A stretch of DNA of 64,000 nt, taken from Peribolospora baueri (Eukaryota; Basidiomycota; Peribolosporomycetes; Peribolosporales; Peribolosporaceae). Location: positions 1 through 64,000 of the forward strand of contig JAMDHS010000043.1 of assembly GCA_029717555.1 (NCBI GenBank), read 5' to 3'. The notes beneath the pieces are model-generated. The model was not told the DNA's origin and searched no databases. It was given only the letters and a program-made list of their open reading frames with translations. Made by a program: the position numbers and the translations under genes. Below, piece by piece: positions 7,760 through 21,072 of the stretch; the first letter of the stretch is position 1, and each line of letters begins with the position of its first letter.

Positions 7760-10700
7760 ATGGCCAAGTTGCCGACCTTGGCAGCCCAGGCCAAGTCCAA
7801 GGCCAAGTCCAAGGGAAAGTCCAAGGCGAACGGACAGGGCTCCAAGATCGCATCTTCGACGTCTTCCGCTTCCAAGGCCAAAGGCAGGGCTGGCATCAAG
7901 CCCACGCCACTTGAAAAGGGGTTCAAGGTGAGTGGCCATGAGAATATGATACTATAAAGAGAAAGAGATGTTGAATTTGAAGCTTTTGCTTGCCTCTGCA
8001 CGCCACCGGCAGTATCGCTCCTTCAACGACCGAGTCTCCTCTATCCACATTGACATTACCCGTCGCCCGACAGCAAGTGCAACCACCGCCACGCTCAGTG
8101 GTCTGGCCGGCTCGACAGCAGAACTCACAGAAGAATCTCTGCAAGAGACTCACTTTGGCTCCTCTCTATCACAATGGCGCGAACTGAATCTGTCCGTGCC
8201 TTTCGTCGAGTTTGCGAGCACGGTCGCGCGTCTGGTGCGGAGCCTGCCTTTGCTGCTGCACCACAGGGAGGAAATCGTGAAGGAAATTGAGCTTCGTTTG
8301 ACGGCTGGGAAAGAGGCAGAACTGGCTCTTGAGCCTGTGCTGGAGTGAGTCGAGATCAGCGTGCCGCCTGCTCGGCCGCTTCATCCTCTTGGTCGTCCAG
8401 CTGACACCACGGTCACTCCTACCCCCAACCAGGCTCACCGCCCACCTTTCCCTCGATCTTTCAGACGAGTTCCTTCCATTCTACCCTCGCATTCTCTCCC
8501 ACGTACTTCGACTCTCCTTCGTCTACGCTCAAAATGCAGACATCCTTGAGAAGGCGTTCACTTGTGTCGCCTGGATCTTCAAGCATCTCAGTAAACAGCT
8601 CGTCTTCGGAGCTGAGGAGAGCGAAGGAAGAGGTTGGCTCATCGAGACGTGGAAGTTGATGTTGCCGTATTTGGGTGCGGTTGAAGAGCGCGACAAGCGC
8701 ACTATGGTGGTGGACGAAACGGGCTCCGAGAGCGGGGACGAGGAGGAAGGGGAGGAGTCTGAACACGACGAAGACGAGGGACCGGTGGAGCCAGAAGCGA
8801 GAGAGGATCAAAGCGAAGTGGATCATCCCATGGCACGTCCAGCCAGGGCAATTCCCAAGGACGTACCAAGCAGCAGGCCGCACATTCGTCGATTTGCCGC
8901 CGAAGCGTTCGCCTTCCTGATCCGCAAGACGAAGGGCCGTGAGCTGGAGCATATTTTCTCTGTCATGCTTTCGGATGTGGCAGAAAGGAGCGGAAGAAAG
9001 AACGACCTGGCGGAGAGCGTGGCCATGGTCATCTGCGAGGCCATTAAGTCCGTCGACCATCGGCTTCATTCTCGTGGGCCTGCCGTCCTCACTGCCTTTG
9101 TTCGAACCCCGTCGCCGGAGACGACGTCACGTCTCTTCGTTCTACGACTCGTCTTCACGGCATTGGTGCACCATTCGCGGGATGAGCATTTCGCCGAGGT
9201 GTTCGACGTCGTCGAGAATCTGGTGGACGAGAGGTTGGATGGCTTTCTGGCCGCTCCCGTCGGATCTCCAGAGCGTGCTCGAGCAACCGACGAGTTGGCA
9301 GAGTCGCTGGATTTGATGGGTGTGTGTGTCGGGGTGCGGAAGGGTAGCCGGATATCAGGTAAGCGTATCCCGACCTTGAATGCCTATTTTGTCTCGACGT
9401 ATGTTGACCATCAATGCCCTCTGCGTGATGTCCATTCCGCCCTCGACATGCCCCGACGTTCAACAGATGCCCAGAAGCCCCGCCTCTTCACCCTTCTGCT
9501 TCGACTCGCCCAGGACGACAAAGTCACAGACTGTCCGCTGCTGATGGACAAGCTCGTGGCACTGCTCGTGTTCTCGTTGCCGGTGGGACGTCTGGAGGAT
9601 TTGGTCGGGAAGGGTCTGACCATGATCGATGGCATCGCCTCCCGGCCCGGGTGCTTCGGCCATTTCGCTGCCCTCGTCACCACACTGGTTCAAGCGGGAT
9701 GGCCGGGCTTTAAGCAATATCTCTTACCCTCTCTGCTCAAGTGAGTTTGTTAACTGGCCCAATTGACATGGAGCTCCGAATGACGCATCCTGATCTGTCC
9801 ATGACATGTTGCAGGATCACTGGTGACCGGTGGAAGACTCATAGGCGAGCCGCCCTGGAGCTCCTTTCCACCCTGGCCGTCCACGGCGTTCTCTCAGACC
9901 TTCCAGTCAACCCTCATACCTCCCGATGGATGCAAATTGTTGGACAAAAGTTGACGGAGGAACTCGACGCTTTCCGAACATCAAGCGGCGGGAACAATTA
10001 TATTTCTCTGACGGAAGACGTTCTGCCCATGCTCGATATTGCCGCTCTGCTACCCAGCCATAGCAATACGCTCGCAAACCATCTTAGTGACATCATCAAC
10101 TACGTATCGAACTCTTGCCCTTCGGACGCCGAAGCTCGCGCAGCCTTTCAGGCCTCTCCGTCTAACCCGGCTTACATGGTAGGCCGTTGTCTCCTCACAC
10201 TCACAAAGCTCGCTCGCTCCGAGGCACAAAGGGCCAAGACTAGTCGGATGGGCAAGGAGGCCGAGCACGCAGCATCGAAAGTGTTGCAGCATGTGATGGG
10301 CGGCGTGGAGGCGTTGCTACGCAAGTTTGGATGGCACAGGACAGTCACAGACGCAGTCGCTCAAGCGGTTGCTGTCACCGCAGAAAGGTAAGTTATTGGA
10401 CAGGGCTTATGTGGTGACGACTTGCGCCTCATAAAGCCATTCGTACCCGTTTCAGGTCCATCCTCCCGCAAACTTTGCTTGCAGAAAACCTTTACGCTTT
10501 CCTTCAGGAGAACCTAATTTCCGAGGACTCCACGCTGAGGAGGTCCACCTTGCAGATCCTCCAGGCCTGCACACGAGAGCCGGTTGTTTCCAATGACGGA
10601 GAGACGATCAAAGACGATGTATTCGTTCGTTGTCTCGAAGTTGAGGAGACGGAGCTGAGCGTGCAGGCAGTCAGGGACCGCATCATGAGAATGCGGCGCG

Positions 10701-13700
10701 CAGCGTTGTTGGCGCAGACGGCGAGACTCGACGGCATTCAACTTGATGCTCTGCTCCGCTACCTCATAGGTGAGTGCTTCGCCCAATGTTGATTCTTAAG
10801 GGGGTCTGGTAAACTTAGCACCTTCACCCTTTACCTTCTAAGCCTCGTTCAAGATCAACTTTAAACCAATATGGTCCGAGAACATCAAAATTGTATCAGA
10901 GCTGGCCTCACGACACGGAGAGTCTCTCTGGCAACGAGTATTCGCTGAGCTGGATCCGGCCAGCCGGCGCTCTTTGCAGGTGCTTTATCCGACCTGGAGT
11001 CCATCGCAAACTGGGGCGGAGGGACATGTGGAAGGCGACGTGTCGACCAAGGACTTCCGTTGTCCGAATTGGAAAAGGAGAAGTGGCCAGGTTCAGACAG
11101 CTCTTGCCACGTTCAAGGGCTCTACCGAGCTTTCTTTGCGAAACCACGCTCAGGTGAGATAGCAATTACGTTTATCGGGCTTTGAAATACCTGTCTGACT
11201 TGCTCCCTTCTCGCGACGCAGGCCCAAATGTCGGACGGTCGCCTAGATGTCTCCAACTACGAACTTCAGCTCCTGCAGCTGCTCAAGGCCATACCATCCC
11301 TTGCCGAAAGGCACAGCCGGCAGCTAGTAGCCCTCTTCTTCGACGTTCTTCGGCCGGCCGCTGATCTTGCCGAGGCTGTTGAGGAGACGCGGATGAGCCT
11401 TCCAAAGTCCTCACGACAACAGCTGTGCGCCTATCTCGAAGTCTTTACCAAGTTCGTCAATCCCAAGGCCCTTTACAAATCGGCCGATCTGCACGCTTTT
11501 TATATGGATCTTTTGGCCATAGGCGAGGTGAACATTCAGCGATCGGCGCTTGAGTGTCTTCTCACTTGGAAATCCCCGTCGCTGGCCCCATATGCAGATA
11601 ACCTGGACAATTTGCTCACAGAGTCCAAATTTAGGGACGAGCTGTCCAGCTTCTCTCTCTCTTTAGGCTCTGAGACCATCGACCCAGCTCATAGATCCGA
11701 GCTCATCCCTACGGTCATCCGGATTCTGTTCGGCTCCATGACGTCTAGGAGGGGGAAGGCAACGTCTGGCGCAGGACAAGGTGCTAGGAAATCAGCGATC
11801 CTGAGCGCAGTGGGCGGTTGCAGCGCTGAGGAGCTCTCCACTCTCCTCGACCTCATGCTTGGCCCATTCGGAGGTTTGCAAGCGAACATGCCTGTGTCTC
11901 CCGGGTGCTCACTCTGGTCTGAAGCTCCACGAACGTCAATGAAGCGTCAGGGCGGCTACCTCTCCCTTCTGGGAGACGTTCTAAAGCATCTCGGAACACA
12001 CGTTGTCGCATATTGGCCAGCCTTACTCAATGTGAACCTCAATCTCGCTCACCACGCGCATCAGCAGATCACCGCAGGCGAGGGAGTGCTACCGGCACTT
12101 CGGAACATACGTCAAGCTGGCATGCGACGTCTCGCGGACTTTTTCCGCAAGTCCTCAGACTTCGACTTCGGTCCCTACCTCAGCTTGGCCTTCAGCTCGT
12201 TCATCAGCCCTCGCCTGCCACTCCTGTCCCAAGAAAATATCCAGGCGCCCTCTGCGCTATTGGAGCTGTTCAGCGTCTGGTCCATACGCTCGGCCACCGT
12301 ACCGATTCTCACGGCCTACGATCGTCAGGTGCTGCCCGAACTGTATAAGTGTCTTGAGGCTCCAACGGTCAAGGCACCGGTCATCTCGAGGATCTTCGAC
12401 ATCGTCGAGCGCATGCTCGTATTTGCTAACGACGATCAGGACGGCCGGATAACGGAGGAAATGCTCAAGCCCTTCGTGCCTCAACTCTTGGCTGGCCTGT
12501 CCTCTCTAGTCAAGGCCAAGACGGTGGAAAATCTAGGCAGGGAGGATCTGTTCAAGCGTCAGATAACCATTCTTGCCGACATCGCTTCGTATGTGACCGA
12601 CGCCGATGCTGCGTCCAAGGTCCTGGCGCTTCTGTCACCGATGATGCGCAAGTCCCATCGGCAAGTTCCAGAAAAGGTCAAGGCTGACTTGTTGAAGATC
12701 TTCAAAGACTTGTTCGCCTTGGTGCCCGAGTTCCGTGATCCGAAGAGCACTTTCTTCACCCATCACTACGACATGTTCTCCAGCCTCTTCGCAACCCTCC
12801 GTGGCCGGGTGAGCCGCGTGATGCTCGTCGGAGCTTTTCGCCAATTCTCTCTGTCGGACCCCTCCTTGACCTCGACTTGCGATGTAGTCGAAGACCTTAA
12901 CTCCTTTTCGGAGCGCCGGATCGAAGAGCCAGATTTCGATCGCAGGCTTGCTTCGTTCGCTAAGCTCAACGATGGCCAAATATCGTGGAATGCGACTCAG
13001 TGGCTTCCTATCGTCCACAACATGCTTTTCTTTATCCAGGATGTAGACGAGCTCTCCATCCGGACCAATGCTGCGGCCGTCCTCCGGCGCTTCGTGGACC
13101 TAGCTGCACAGGTTCAGGAGACCGCGTTTGACGCGATCTTCTCTCGTGTCTTATATCCAGGCCTCCTGAAGGGGCTTCGATCGAAGGCCGAACTGGTCCG
13201 GACGGAGATCTTGCACGTTCTTGGCGACGCCGTCAAGAAACTCGGTAGACTGCAAGCCCTCGATGAGCTTGTCGGTCTCCTCGCGGGGGGGGACGACGAA
13301 GCCAGCTTCTTCAACAATGTTCACCACATTCAAGTCCACCGCCGAATCCGGGCTCTACGTCGCCTCGGAGATCAAGCAGAAGAAGGCGCCATTCGAAGTC
13401 GTACTCTGGCGGATGTGTTCGTGCCTCTGGTCGGTCACTTCGTTGCGGGCAATGCCGACATTTCCGACCACAACCTCCTCAACGAAGCGATTTCTTGCCT
13501 CGGTCGCATGTCTCGTCAACTGCAATGGTCTTCCTACAATGCCCTTCTCTGGCAGCATCTCAATGCGGCCAAAGCTGGCGCTGAGAAGGAGAAGCTTTCG
13601 ATTCGGGCGGCTACCTCTGTCTTGGATAATTTCCACTTCGACATGGAAGCGGAAACGGATGTCGTCGCCGAACATGAGGGTGGTCAGTCCGACATGGAGG

Positions 13701-16700
13701 ACAAAAACGCTCCCAAGTCGATGGCGATCGATTCGATCAAGGTTGCAAACGCCGTCACCAGTCGTCTGCTGCCATCATTGATGCGATATATCGAGCAAAA
13801 GGACGAGGCTGATGACGTCGTCCGAGTGCCCATCGCAGTCGGGATCGTCAAGGTCGCCCAGCGTCTTCCTGAGGCGAGCCGCAAGCTCCATGTTGTCAAG
13901 CTTGTCCGCGCCCTCTGTCACGTCCTGCGAAGCAAGTCCCAGGAGACCCGCGACATTGCCAGGGAGACCCTCTGCAAGATAGCAATCCTTCTCGGTCAAG
14001 ACTATCTGCCGGTGTTGGTGAAGGAGCTTCAGGGCGCGCTGACTCGTGGACCTCAGAAGCACGTCCTGGCGTACGTCGCACACGCTCTTCTCGTCCATGT
14101 GACGACTGCTCCCGAACCCTTCACCAATTTGGTCGGCGGGGTCGACGATTTCGTCCATATTGCCGCAGACGACATATTCGGCGCTGGCGGCCAAGACCGC
14201 GAAGCGATCGATATGAAGTCAAAGATGCGTGAAGTCAAGACGTCGAAGAGCAGAGACACTTTCCAACAGCTTGCAAAGGTCGTCGCGCCGCATCGCACGA
14301 GCGCCATTTTGCTGCCTTTGCGTGACATCATGCAGCAGACCGCGTCGTTGAAGACGATGACTGAAGTCGACGACGTTCTCCGACGCATCGCTTCGGGCCT
14401 GAACAGCAACCAACACTTCGATGCCGAGACATTCCTTGTCCTGTGCCATACTCTGATCAGCCGGAACGCTCAATTCCTCCGGCCGCCTCGACGGACTCCT
14501 GGCAAAAAAGGAGACATGCGCAACCGCTTCGTAGTCAAGCTGAAGTTGGATGAAACCGCTAAAGATTCCGATCAGGGCCACTTCGCTCAAAATGCTCACC
14601 GTTTTGTGGCGCTCGGCCTCGACCTTTTCGTAACCGCTTTCCGCCGAACCCGCTTCGATTTCAAGGATGCCGAAATCCTGGCACGGCTCGAACCGATGGT
14701 GTCTGTGGTTGGCAACTCTCTGTACTCGTCCGATGGTGGCGTCGTCAGCTTGGGTTTGAAGGCGACCGCAGCCCTTCTTCGATGCCCTCTATCGAACTTG
14801 GATCACTCGCTGCCCGTCTTCATCAAGCAAATCTTCAACATCATCGATCGGTCTGGTAGCAGCGAGTCCGAAGTCGTCCAAACTGCCCTCAAGACGCTCG
14901 CCGTCGTCATCCGTGACTGCAAAGCCGCCAACGTGACGGAGAGCCAGCTGACGACACTGATGCAGCTTATTTCGCCCGATCTCGAGGAAACCGACCGACA
15001 AGCGACGCTTTTCTCTCTGCTTCGTGCTATCGTGTCTCGCAAGTTCGTCGTACCCGAGGTATACGAGGTGATGGACAAGGTTTCCGAAATCATGGTCACG
15101 AACCAATCAGGCCAAGTGCGCGAGCTCTGCCGAACGGTGTTCCTGCAGTTCCTTCTCGATTACCCGCAGGGTCGGGGACGGCTCAAGAATCAAATGAACT
15201 TCCTGGCCAAAAACCTTTCGTATGTCTTCGAGAGCGGACGGGTGTCCGTCATGGAGCTGCTCAACGCCATCTTCACGAAGTTCAGCCCGGAGATCATTCG
15301 CGAGTACGCCGACCTCTTCTTCGTCGCCCTCGTCATGACACTTGGCAACGACGATTCAGCGAAGTGCCGAGACATGGCTTCCGAGTTGCTCAAGATGCTG
15401 CTGAAGAGCTACGACGATGAACAGCGTGACAAGTCTTTGTCCATGGTTCACACCTGGGCCACCCAGTCCGATCACCCTCAGCTCGCCAACGTTTCTGCCC
15501 AGCTCTACGGATTAGTCATAGATGCCTTCCCGGAGTCTTCAAAGTCCTGGTCTCATGTCGCTTTCCAGGACCTGGGCACCATACTCATAGAAGTTGCGGA
15601 CGAGGTGCAGGAGCTAGAACAAACCGAAGTCGACCCTGTGCAGCTCGGCCTCGATTGGAAGTCTCCACATCAAACCCTCGTCACGCTCGGCAAGCTGCTC
15701 AAAGTAGCGGCGAAACACTTCGACTCCGAGACAGGCGCGGCCGTGTGGCGGTCTGTCCGCGTGCTCCTCCTCTTCCCGCACAATGCGGTTCGCACTTCGG
15801 CATCTCGCCTTCTCGGCGCCCTCTTCGGTGCCTCCGAAGTACGACCGCCAACGACGGCTGATCCGTCGGACCCTCTGTCGCTCGCAGCATTGATCGAAGT
15901 GGCGCGCAAGCTATCGCTTCAACTGCGGACGGATGATCTGGACGAGAACATGAGTCTCCAGGCGGTGAAGAACCTCTTGTTCATCGGCAAGTGTTTCGCT
16001 AAGCTTGCGCCCGTAGACGAGGACGGCGATGGCGAAGATGGCGATGGAGCCGGTGAAAGGGAAGGAGAGGACGAGGAAGAGGAAGAGGACGAGGAAGAAG
16101 AGGAAGACGAGCAAGAGGGGATGGAGGGGATGGAGGACGAAGGAGGGGACAAGAAGGCCGAGGAAAACCCTCTGCCTTGGTTGTTCTCCAAGCTGTCCCA
16201 TCAAGCCAGAGCTGCGCATACGGCGCGGCCATTCGCCGTTACCTCTTACGTGGGTGTCGGTGTCTCCCTCATCTCCGTGACGTTTATGCTCCCCCTTTTC
16301 CTAATGCCCAACTGACTGACAGCGATCACTCATTGCCGTCTCGGCCCTTCCAGACTCCGTGGTCCCAGCAGCCAGCGTCCATCTTCCGGTGGTTCGCGGC
16401 GATGGCGTCAGCGCTCGAGCCGGCCGTGCTCGAGAAGTACCTTCCTCACATCCTCGGGCCCCTGCTTCGCGTCCTTGATGACACCGCGGTGAAGGACAGT
16501 CAGATGGGTGAGTGCACTGACCCCTTTCGGACGAACCTTGCCCGTCCGTCTCCTCGTCCGAACCTCCGAGAAAGGACTGACGGGAGCCGCTCGAAACCTT
16601 CTCGTTCGACTCAGACGAGCTCCGCACGCTCGCCCGCGAGGTGCAAGAGCTTGTCCAAGGCAAGGTGGGCGCGACGGCGTTTAGCGCGGCGTACAACCGG

Positions 16701-17051
16701 TGCAAGCAGAGGATGCTCGACGTGCGGCGCGAGCGCAAGATGGCCAGGAGCATGCTGGTGAGTCCCGCGGGATTCGCCTCTTTGTCTGTCATGAGCGTTT
16801 TCACGTTTTCGAATCTCCCACCGGATCGGGCGGCGGGGCAGCTGGCTGAGATGAGACCACTTTTTTTCGTTCCGTTCGTTCCCTTCCACCCCGTCCCGTC
16901 ATCCGTTCATCAGGCGGTGACCAACCCAGAAGCGGCTGCCCGACGCAAAGTGAGGCTAAGCGAGAACAAGAAGGCGAGCCGGAAACGCAAGGAGCGCGCG
17001 TTCGCGGAGAGCAAGGGCAAGGGAAGGGCGAAGAAGCGCCAGGTCGGTTGA
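7760..17051 (+). CDS. UTP20: Utp20, giant HEAT-repeat component of the small-subunit processome
   Basis: Around ten exons encode a protein of roughly 2,700-2,800 residues, the normal size of the Utp20/DRIM family. Exon 1 (7760-7928) is Lys/Ser-rich and ends EKGFK; exon 2 begins YRSFNDRVSSIHIDITRR, the typical Utp20 N-terminal motif. The next exons carry alpha-solenoid sequence (LSDEFLPFYPRILSHVLR, DILEKAFTCVAWIFKHLS, RRFAAEAFAFLIRKTKG), the last matching the conserved 'FAAESFAFLLRK' repeat. One huge exon (from about 11,221 to 16,250) encodes most HEAT repeats. An acidic Asp/Glu block follows near residue 2,550, then WLFSKLSHQAR, YLPHILGPLLRVLDDTA, DELRTLAREVQELVQGKVG, and a basic tail (RKVRLSENKKASRKRKERAF) that stops at 17049-17051. 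The role is 90S pre-ribosome assembly and cleavage of pre-18S rRNA at A0, A1 and A2 in the nucleolus. Small exons near 9360-9480 and the 3' exons were placed by eye. Confidence 0.93.
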
Positions 17052-17307
17052 TGAGGTGGGATGGATGCGTATCGTAGCACGCGTGCGTGTCTGGCGGTCA
17101 CAATTCGGGTTTCTCGTCCCATCCTCATTCCTTACGTAGATATACGTATGTGTCCGAGCAAAAGAGTCTGTCGCACGTCGGCTTCCGCGGTAACATGTCA
17201 TGCTACGCTACTCATCTTGAACACGGCGACAAAAAAAGGGACAGAGTGAAAGAGCCCCCCACCCCCCCCCCAGCCCCCGGTCCTCGCCACGAACACGCGG
17301 AATCTGA

Positions 17308-19410
17308 TCACATGTGGGGTTTCAACGCCTCTGAATCGCCGCCTTCCGGAGCGTCTGCCGGCTTCACACTCGAATCAGGCTCGCTCGCGGCGGCGGAGGA
17401 CTCGGCGGGGGCGGCAGTCATCGGATGGGTCTCAAGGTCAGAAGCGGCGGATGGGGCGGGAGAGGTATGCTTGTCGAGCCAGTCGATGACGTCGGAGAGC
17501 ATCTCCCTCTTGCACAAGTCGTTGTGCAGCTCGTGGTAGCCGCCTTCATACGTGCCTGTAAGGGGAAAAGAAAAGGAAGGGTAGGAGGGGGTAAACGAGC
17601 GGACCCGGTTCCAGTGTCGAACGGACGGACAGACAGACGGTGCCGATAGGGCGGAAGGCAAGGGAGGGAGAAAGGCTCACGATAAATCTTATCGTCGGCC
17701 GTGATCTTGCCAAAGAACTCCTCGGACGCAGGTTGGCTCGTCACGCCATCGTCGGCACCGTGATAGAGGAGAAGGGGTAGCGTGGCGGGGTAGTTGACGT
17801 AGTCCTAAGGAACACATGAGGAAGAAAGAAAGAAAGAGTTGAGGCGAGAAGCGCGAAGGAGGCGGGTGATGGTGGCGTGGGAGGAGCCGGGAAAACGGTC
17901 GCTCACCTCGGTCACGAGGCGCAGACCACCGTCAAGGGAATTGGCGAGGCATCCAAACTAGATGAGGCGGAGGGAGGCGAATTTGTTTGTGAGTTGCATG
18001 GAGGCGCGCTCGCTCTCCGACGAGGACGATGGAAAAGGCCCAGTTCTCACGGTTACCAAGCCCTTGCTGCGTGCGGTGCGAGGACCAGGTGGGACAGAGG
18101 CCAGGATGTCAGTCACGACGGAACACCAAGCAATGGTTCGGTTGCGGGCATTTCTTTTTTCAAGGCCACGCCGAGCCCGACTCGAAGGAGACCGTAGAAA
18201 GACGGCGGAGATGAAGGCTCACCAGAGAGGATTGTTCCTGAACTCCTCCCTGACCTCCGGGATCCTGCTGACAGCCTTGGCGTCGATATGGGCTGTGAAA
18301 GGCATGTGAGGGAAGAGTTTCGCAAAGAGAACGCCGGCCCATTTTACGATGGGCAAGGGAGGCTCGGAAAGGCGGATCCAAGGAGCGGAGGAGACGACGC
18401 CGGTGAGGAGGGACACCGAATCTTGCGACGGGATGGTGGGAGAATAATGCGAGTGCGAGGAGCGAGTGACGAAAGCCAGGACGAGAGCGCCTCCCATCCT
18501 GAGGTGGCATAGGGGGGGTAAGGAGGTGAATGGAAAGACCGAGTGGAGGTGAGAACGGGAAGAAGAAGGAAGTCTTGGCCATTCGGGTTCTGTCTGTCGG
18601 GCTGGCTAGACGACTCACGAATGGCCATACAAGAACAGCGGTACATCAGGCCGCTCGCTCTTTTTCTCTTTGACAAAGTGCTCGATATCGGCCAACGCCT
18701 CGGGCCAGGACGTCTTTCCCCTGTCTGAGGTGAACTTGGTGTAGTCTGGCGGGCTGGCGGCTGATTTTCCGAAACTGGATGAAGGGAGGAGGGGGGGTGC
18801 TGAGCCGGGGAAAGACGGCGAGGTTGGAGACTGGAGAAAACTCACCCTCGTTGGTCGAATGCAAAGACCTTTGTAAAACGTCATGGCAGCGCCGGACGGA
18901 GGGGAGGTGAGCGATGCCGTTCCTTCCATCCTACCTCTTCGAGCACGCACGCCCTTCTCACAAATGCTCACCTCGTACCCGCGCTCAGCGAACCTGGGAA
19001 ATACGTCGTCATAGCGTTCGATGAACTCGACGAAGCCTACGGTTCGGAAGAAAGCGAGCCGCAAGGCCGGCGTGGTGAGCGAAGGTGGTCGCCGGTGGGA
19101 ACCGACGCGGTGACAGACGCCATGGTCCGATCCGGGCGTGGGAAGGCGAAGCAGGAAGAAGCGAGCACATCTCCGAAAGCGCAGCACGAGTGTGCGAGCG
19201 TCTACAGCGGGGCCGACGGACGGCGGCCTACACCGCTTAGTGGGTGACGCACGAACGGGGCACTGAACTCGACGCACCGTGGACAAAGACGAGGACGGCG
19301 CGCGGAGGGACGCCGTCGGGCGGGGACCAGGTCTTGGAGAAGAGACTGGCGCCGTCTGGAAGGCGGATCCAATCAGATTTGACCTGAATGGGCGAAGATG
19401 GCGAGGACAT
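17308..19410 (-). CDS. YJU3: Monoacylglycerol lipase, alpha/beta hydrolase (Yju3/MGLL type)
   Basis: The start is MSSPSSPIQVKSDWIRLPDG at 19410. Joined exons give AVLVFVHG then FVEFIERYDDVFPRFAERGY, VFAFDQRG (a roughly 23-nt exon at about 18,845-18,867), FGKSAASPPDYTKFTSDRGK, LADIEHFVKEKKSERPDVP, and LFLYGHS joined to MGGALVLAF. The catalytic Ser sits in GHSMGG, split by an intron. GVVSSAPWIRLSEPPLP and the cap region follow, then LLLYHGADDGVTS (catalytic Asp) and GTYEGGYHELHNDL (catalytic His). The C-terminal tail is Ala/Ser/Glu-rich and ends EALKPHM. The order of motifs is that of the monoglyceride lipase family, which releases glycerol and a free fatty acid from monoacylglycerols, at lipid droplets and mitochondrial outer membrane in yeast. 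Its promoter faces the PAL gene across 1.66 kb. The tail after the catalytic His is about 50 residues longer than usual. Confidence 0.88.
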
Positions 19411-21072
19411 GGCTAGGGCCCGACGAGAAGGGGAGGGGGGATGGGGGGAGAAGGTGCAACGCGGGGGGTGCCCGTGCCCGATTCCATCCCCATTCACGTG
19501 AAGTAGTTGGCTCTCCGAGCTGCGGCCATCCGTCGGGTCGGCGGACGCGGTCGGTTGCGAGGTCCGACGGTGCTTCCGGCCAGTCCACCTCCGTCCCCCT
19601 GGCGGCGGCCAATTATTAGCCGTCGGCGGTAAGCGAAGAAGGGCACACGTCCGCTCGGGTGCACGGGCAGGGCACATGCGCTTGGTTGGTTGGCGACGCC
19701 CACACACGCGAGCCAGAAGACGGCGCCTAGCCACCTAACCTGTCCATGTCCCCAGCTGGAGCGCTCGAATGCTCCGCTCCTCCGCTAGCGCAGCGCAGCT
19801 CGAGAGGAGAGCGGAAAAGAAGCGCGATGCGACGTGTGACGTGGGGTGTGGGATGTGGGGTGTGGGATGTGGGATGTGGGATGTGGGATGTGGGATGTGG
19901 GATGTGGGATGTAGAACGTGGAACGTGGAACGTGGGACGTCCTAATCCATCTCGCGGTGCGCAACATAGTCCGCGAGTTGGGACTGGCGGAGAGGACAGG
20001 CGGGACGAAGAAAGAACCATTCTCGCGGGCCATCGCATCGCATCATTGCATAACCTCTTTTTTCGCATCCCTCGCACCTCGCTCGATCCGGCCCGCCTCT
20101 TAGGTTGAGCCGGCGGCCGGCCAGGCTAGGCCAGGCTAGGCCAGGCTTAGCTTGCTTTTGTGCGAGGATCAGCTGGTTGAGCGGCTGATCAGCTGCTAGG
20201 CCACGGCAAGCAAGCCACCGCGCGCCGGTCCGTGTCCGCCCTTTCTTCCATTTCCTCCAAGTCGCCGAAATTCGTCATGCTCATGCTCGTTATGCTCGTC
20301 ATGCCCTTGACTCAGCCAGGCCGGCCGGCTCGGCCCGGGGCAGGGGCACGATGGCACGATGGCACGATGGTACGGTGGGGAGATGTATGGGTTGGGACCA
20401 TGTGGTAGCGCCCGGCAGTGCCGGACGTATGGACGAGGCTTTCCGGGCGCGCTACAGGAGTCTTGTTGTTCCTCTATCTTATGATGCTCCCATTTCTTCC
20501 GCGTCTGAGCTCGTGATCAGCTGGGGCAGCCGAAGAGGGATCGAATGCGAATCAGAGCCGAGCGGCGGCTGGAATGTCAAACACTTCCAACGTGCGCTCC
20601 TCGTCCTCCACCTCGGTCGCCGTCGCTGCCACCGCCGCCCCCCGTGTTTCCCTTCTAGCGAGCGGCTCGCGCTTCCTGTTGCAGTATCGTATACCAGAAC
20701 GCCGCTGGGCGTCCCACGTTCGAATCGATCCGTCCTGCTCCCCCCAACAGAGACACGGACACGGACACGGACACGGACGCGGGCGGAGGGGCGGACGACG
20801 AAAAAGAAAGAGGACAGGGCAAGACAGGACGGGTGCGCTGCACGCTCGGCTTGGCCTGGTCTGGCGGCCTCGCCTGCCCCCGTCCTGCCATCCCTTCCGC
20901 CTTGTCTGGGGGGGACGAGTAGATAGATAAGACAAGCCGGTCGCCAGCCAACTGGCGTCCCCTGCTTCGCCTACTTGCTCCTCTTCTCCCTTCCAGCCGC
21001 CCTCATCGACGTACGCTGCCCTCTCCATACGGCTGACGATCCACGATCAACCCGAATTCACTGCCTACCACC
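19411..21072. promoter_or_regulatory. Long divergent intergenic region between the lipase and PAL, repeat-rich
   Basis: The 1.66-kb spacer holds no recognisable gene. It contains a heptamer minisatellite (19838-19940), three TAGGCCAGGC-type repeats near 20,120-20,150, overlapping TGATCAGC palindromes near 20,165-20,200, a triple ACGATGGC repeat near 20,350 and a CACGGA hexamer run near 20,755-20,785. The length and repeat content are unlike the short spacers elsewhere and fit a complex regulated promoter for the inducible PAL gene, but no factor site was identified. Confidence 0.5.
19838..19940. repeat. Minisatellite of GTGGGAT heptamers
   Basis: About eight GTGGGAT units are flanked by variant units GTGGGGT on the left and GTGGAAC/GTAGAAC on the right. 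The G-runs on the plus strand are regularly spaced, so a G-quadruplex-prone structure is possible. It lies between the lipase and PAL start codons. Confidence 0.9.

Noticed and set aside
19838-19940. Heptamer array considered as a CRISPR-like or telomeric array
   Set aside because: Contiguous 7-bp units without spacers, internal to a gene-dense region; it is a minisatellite.
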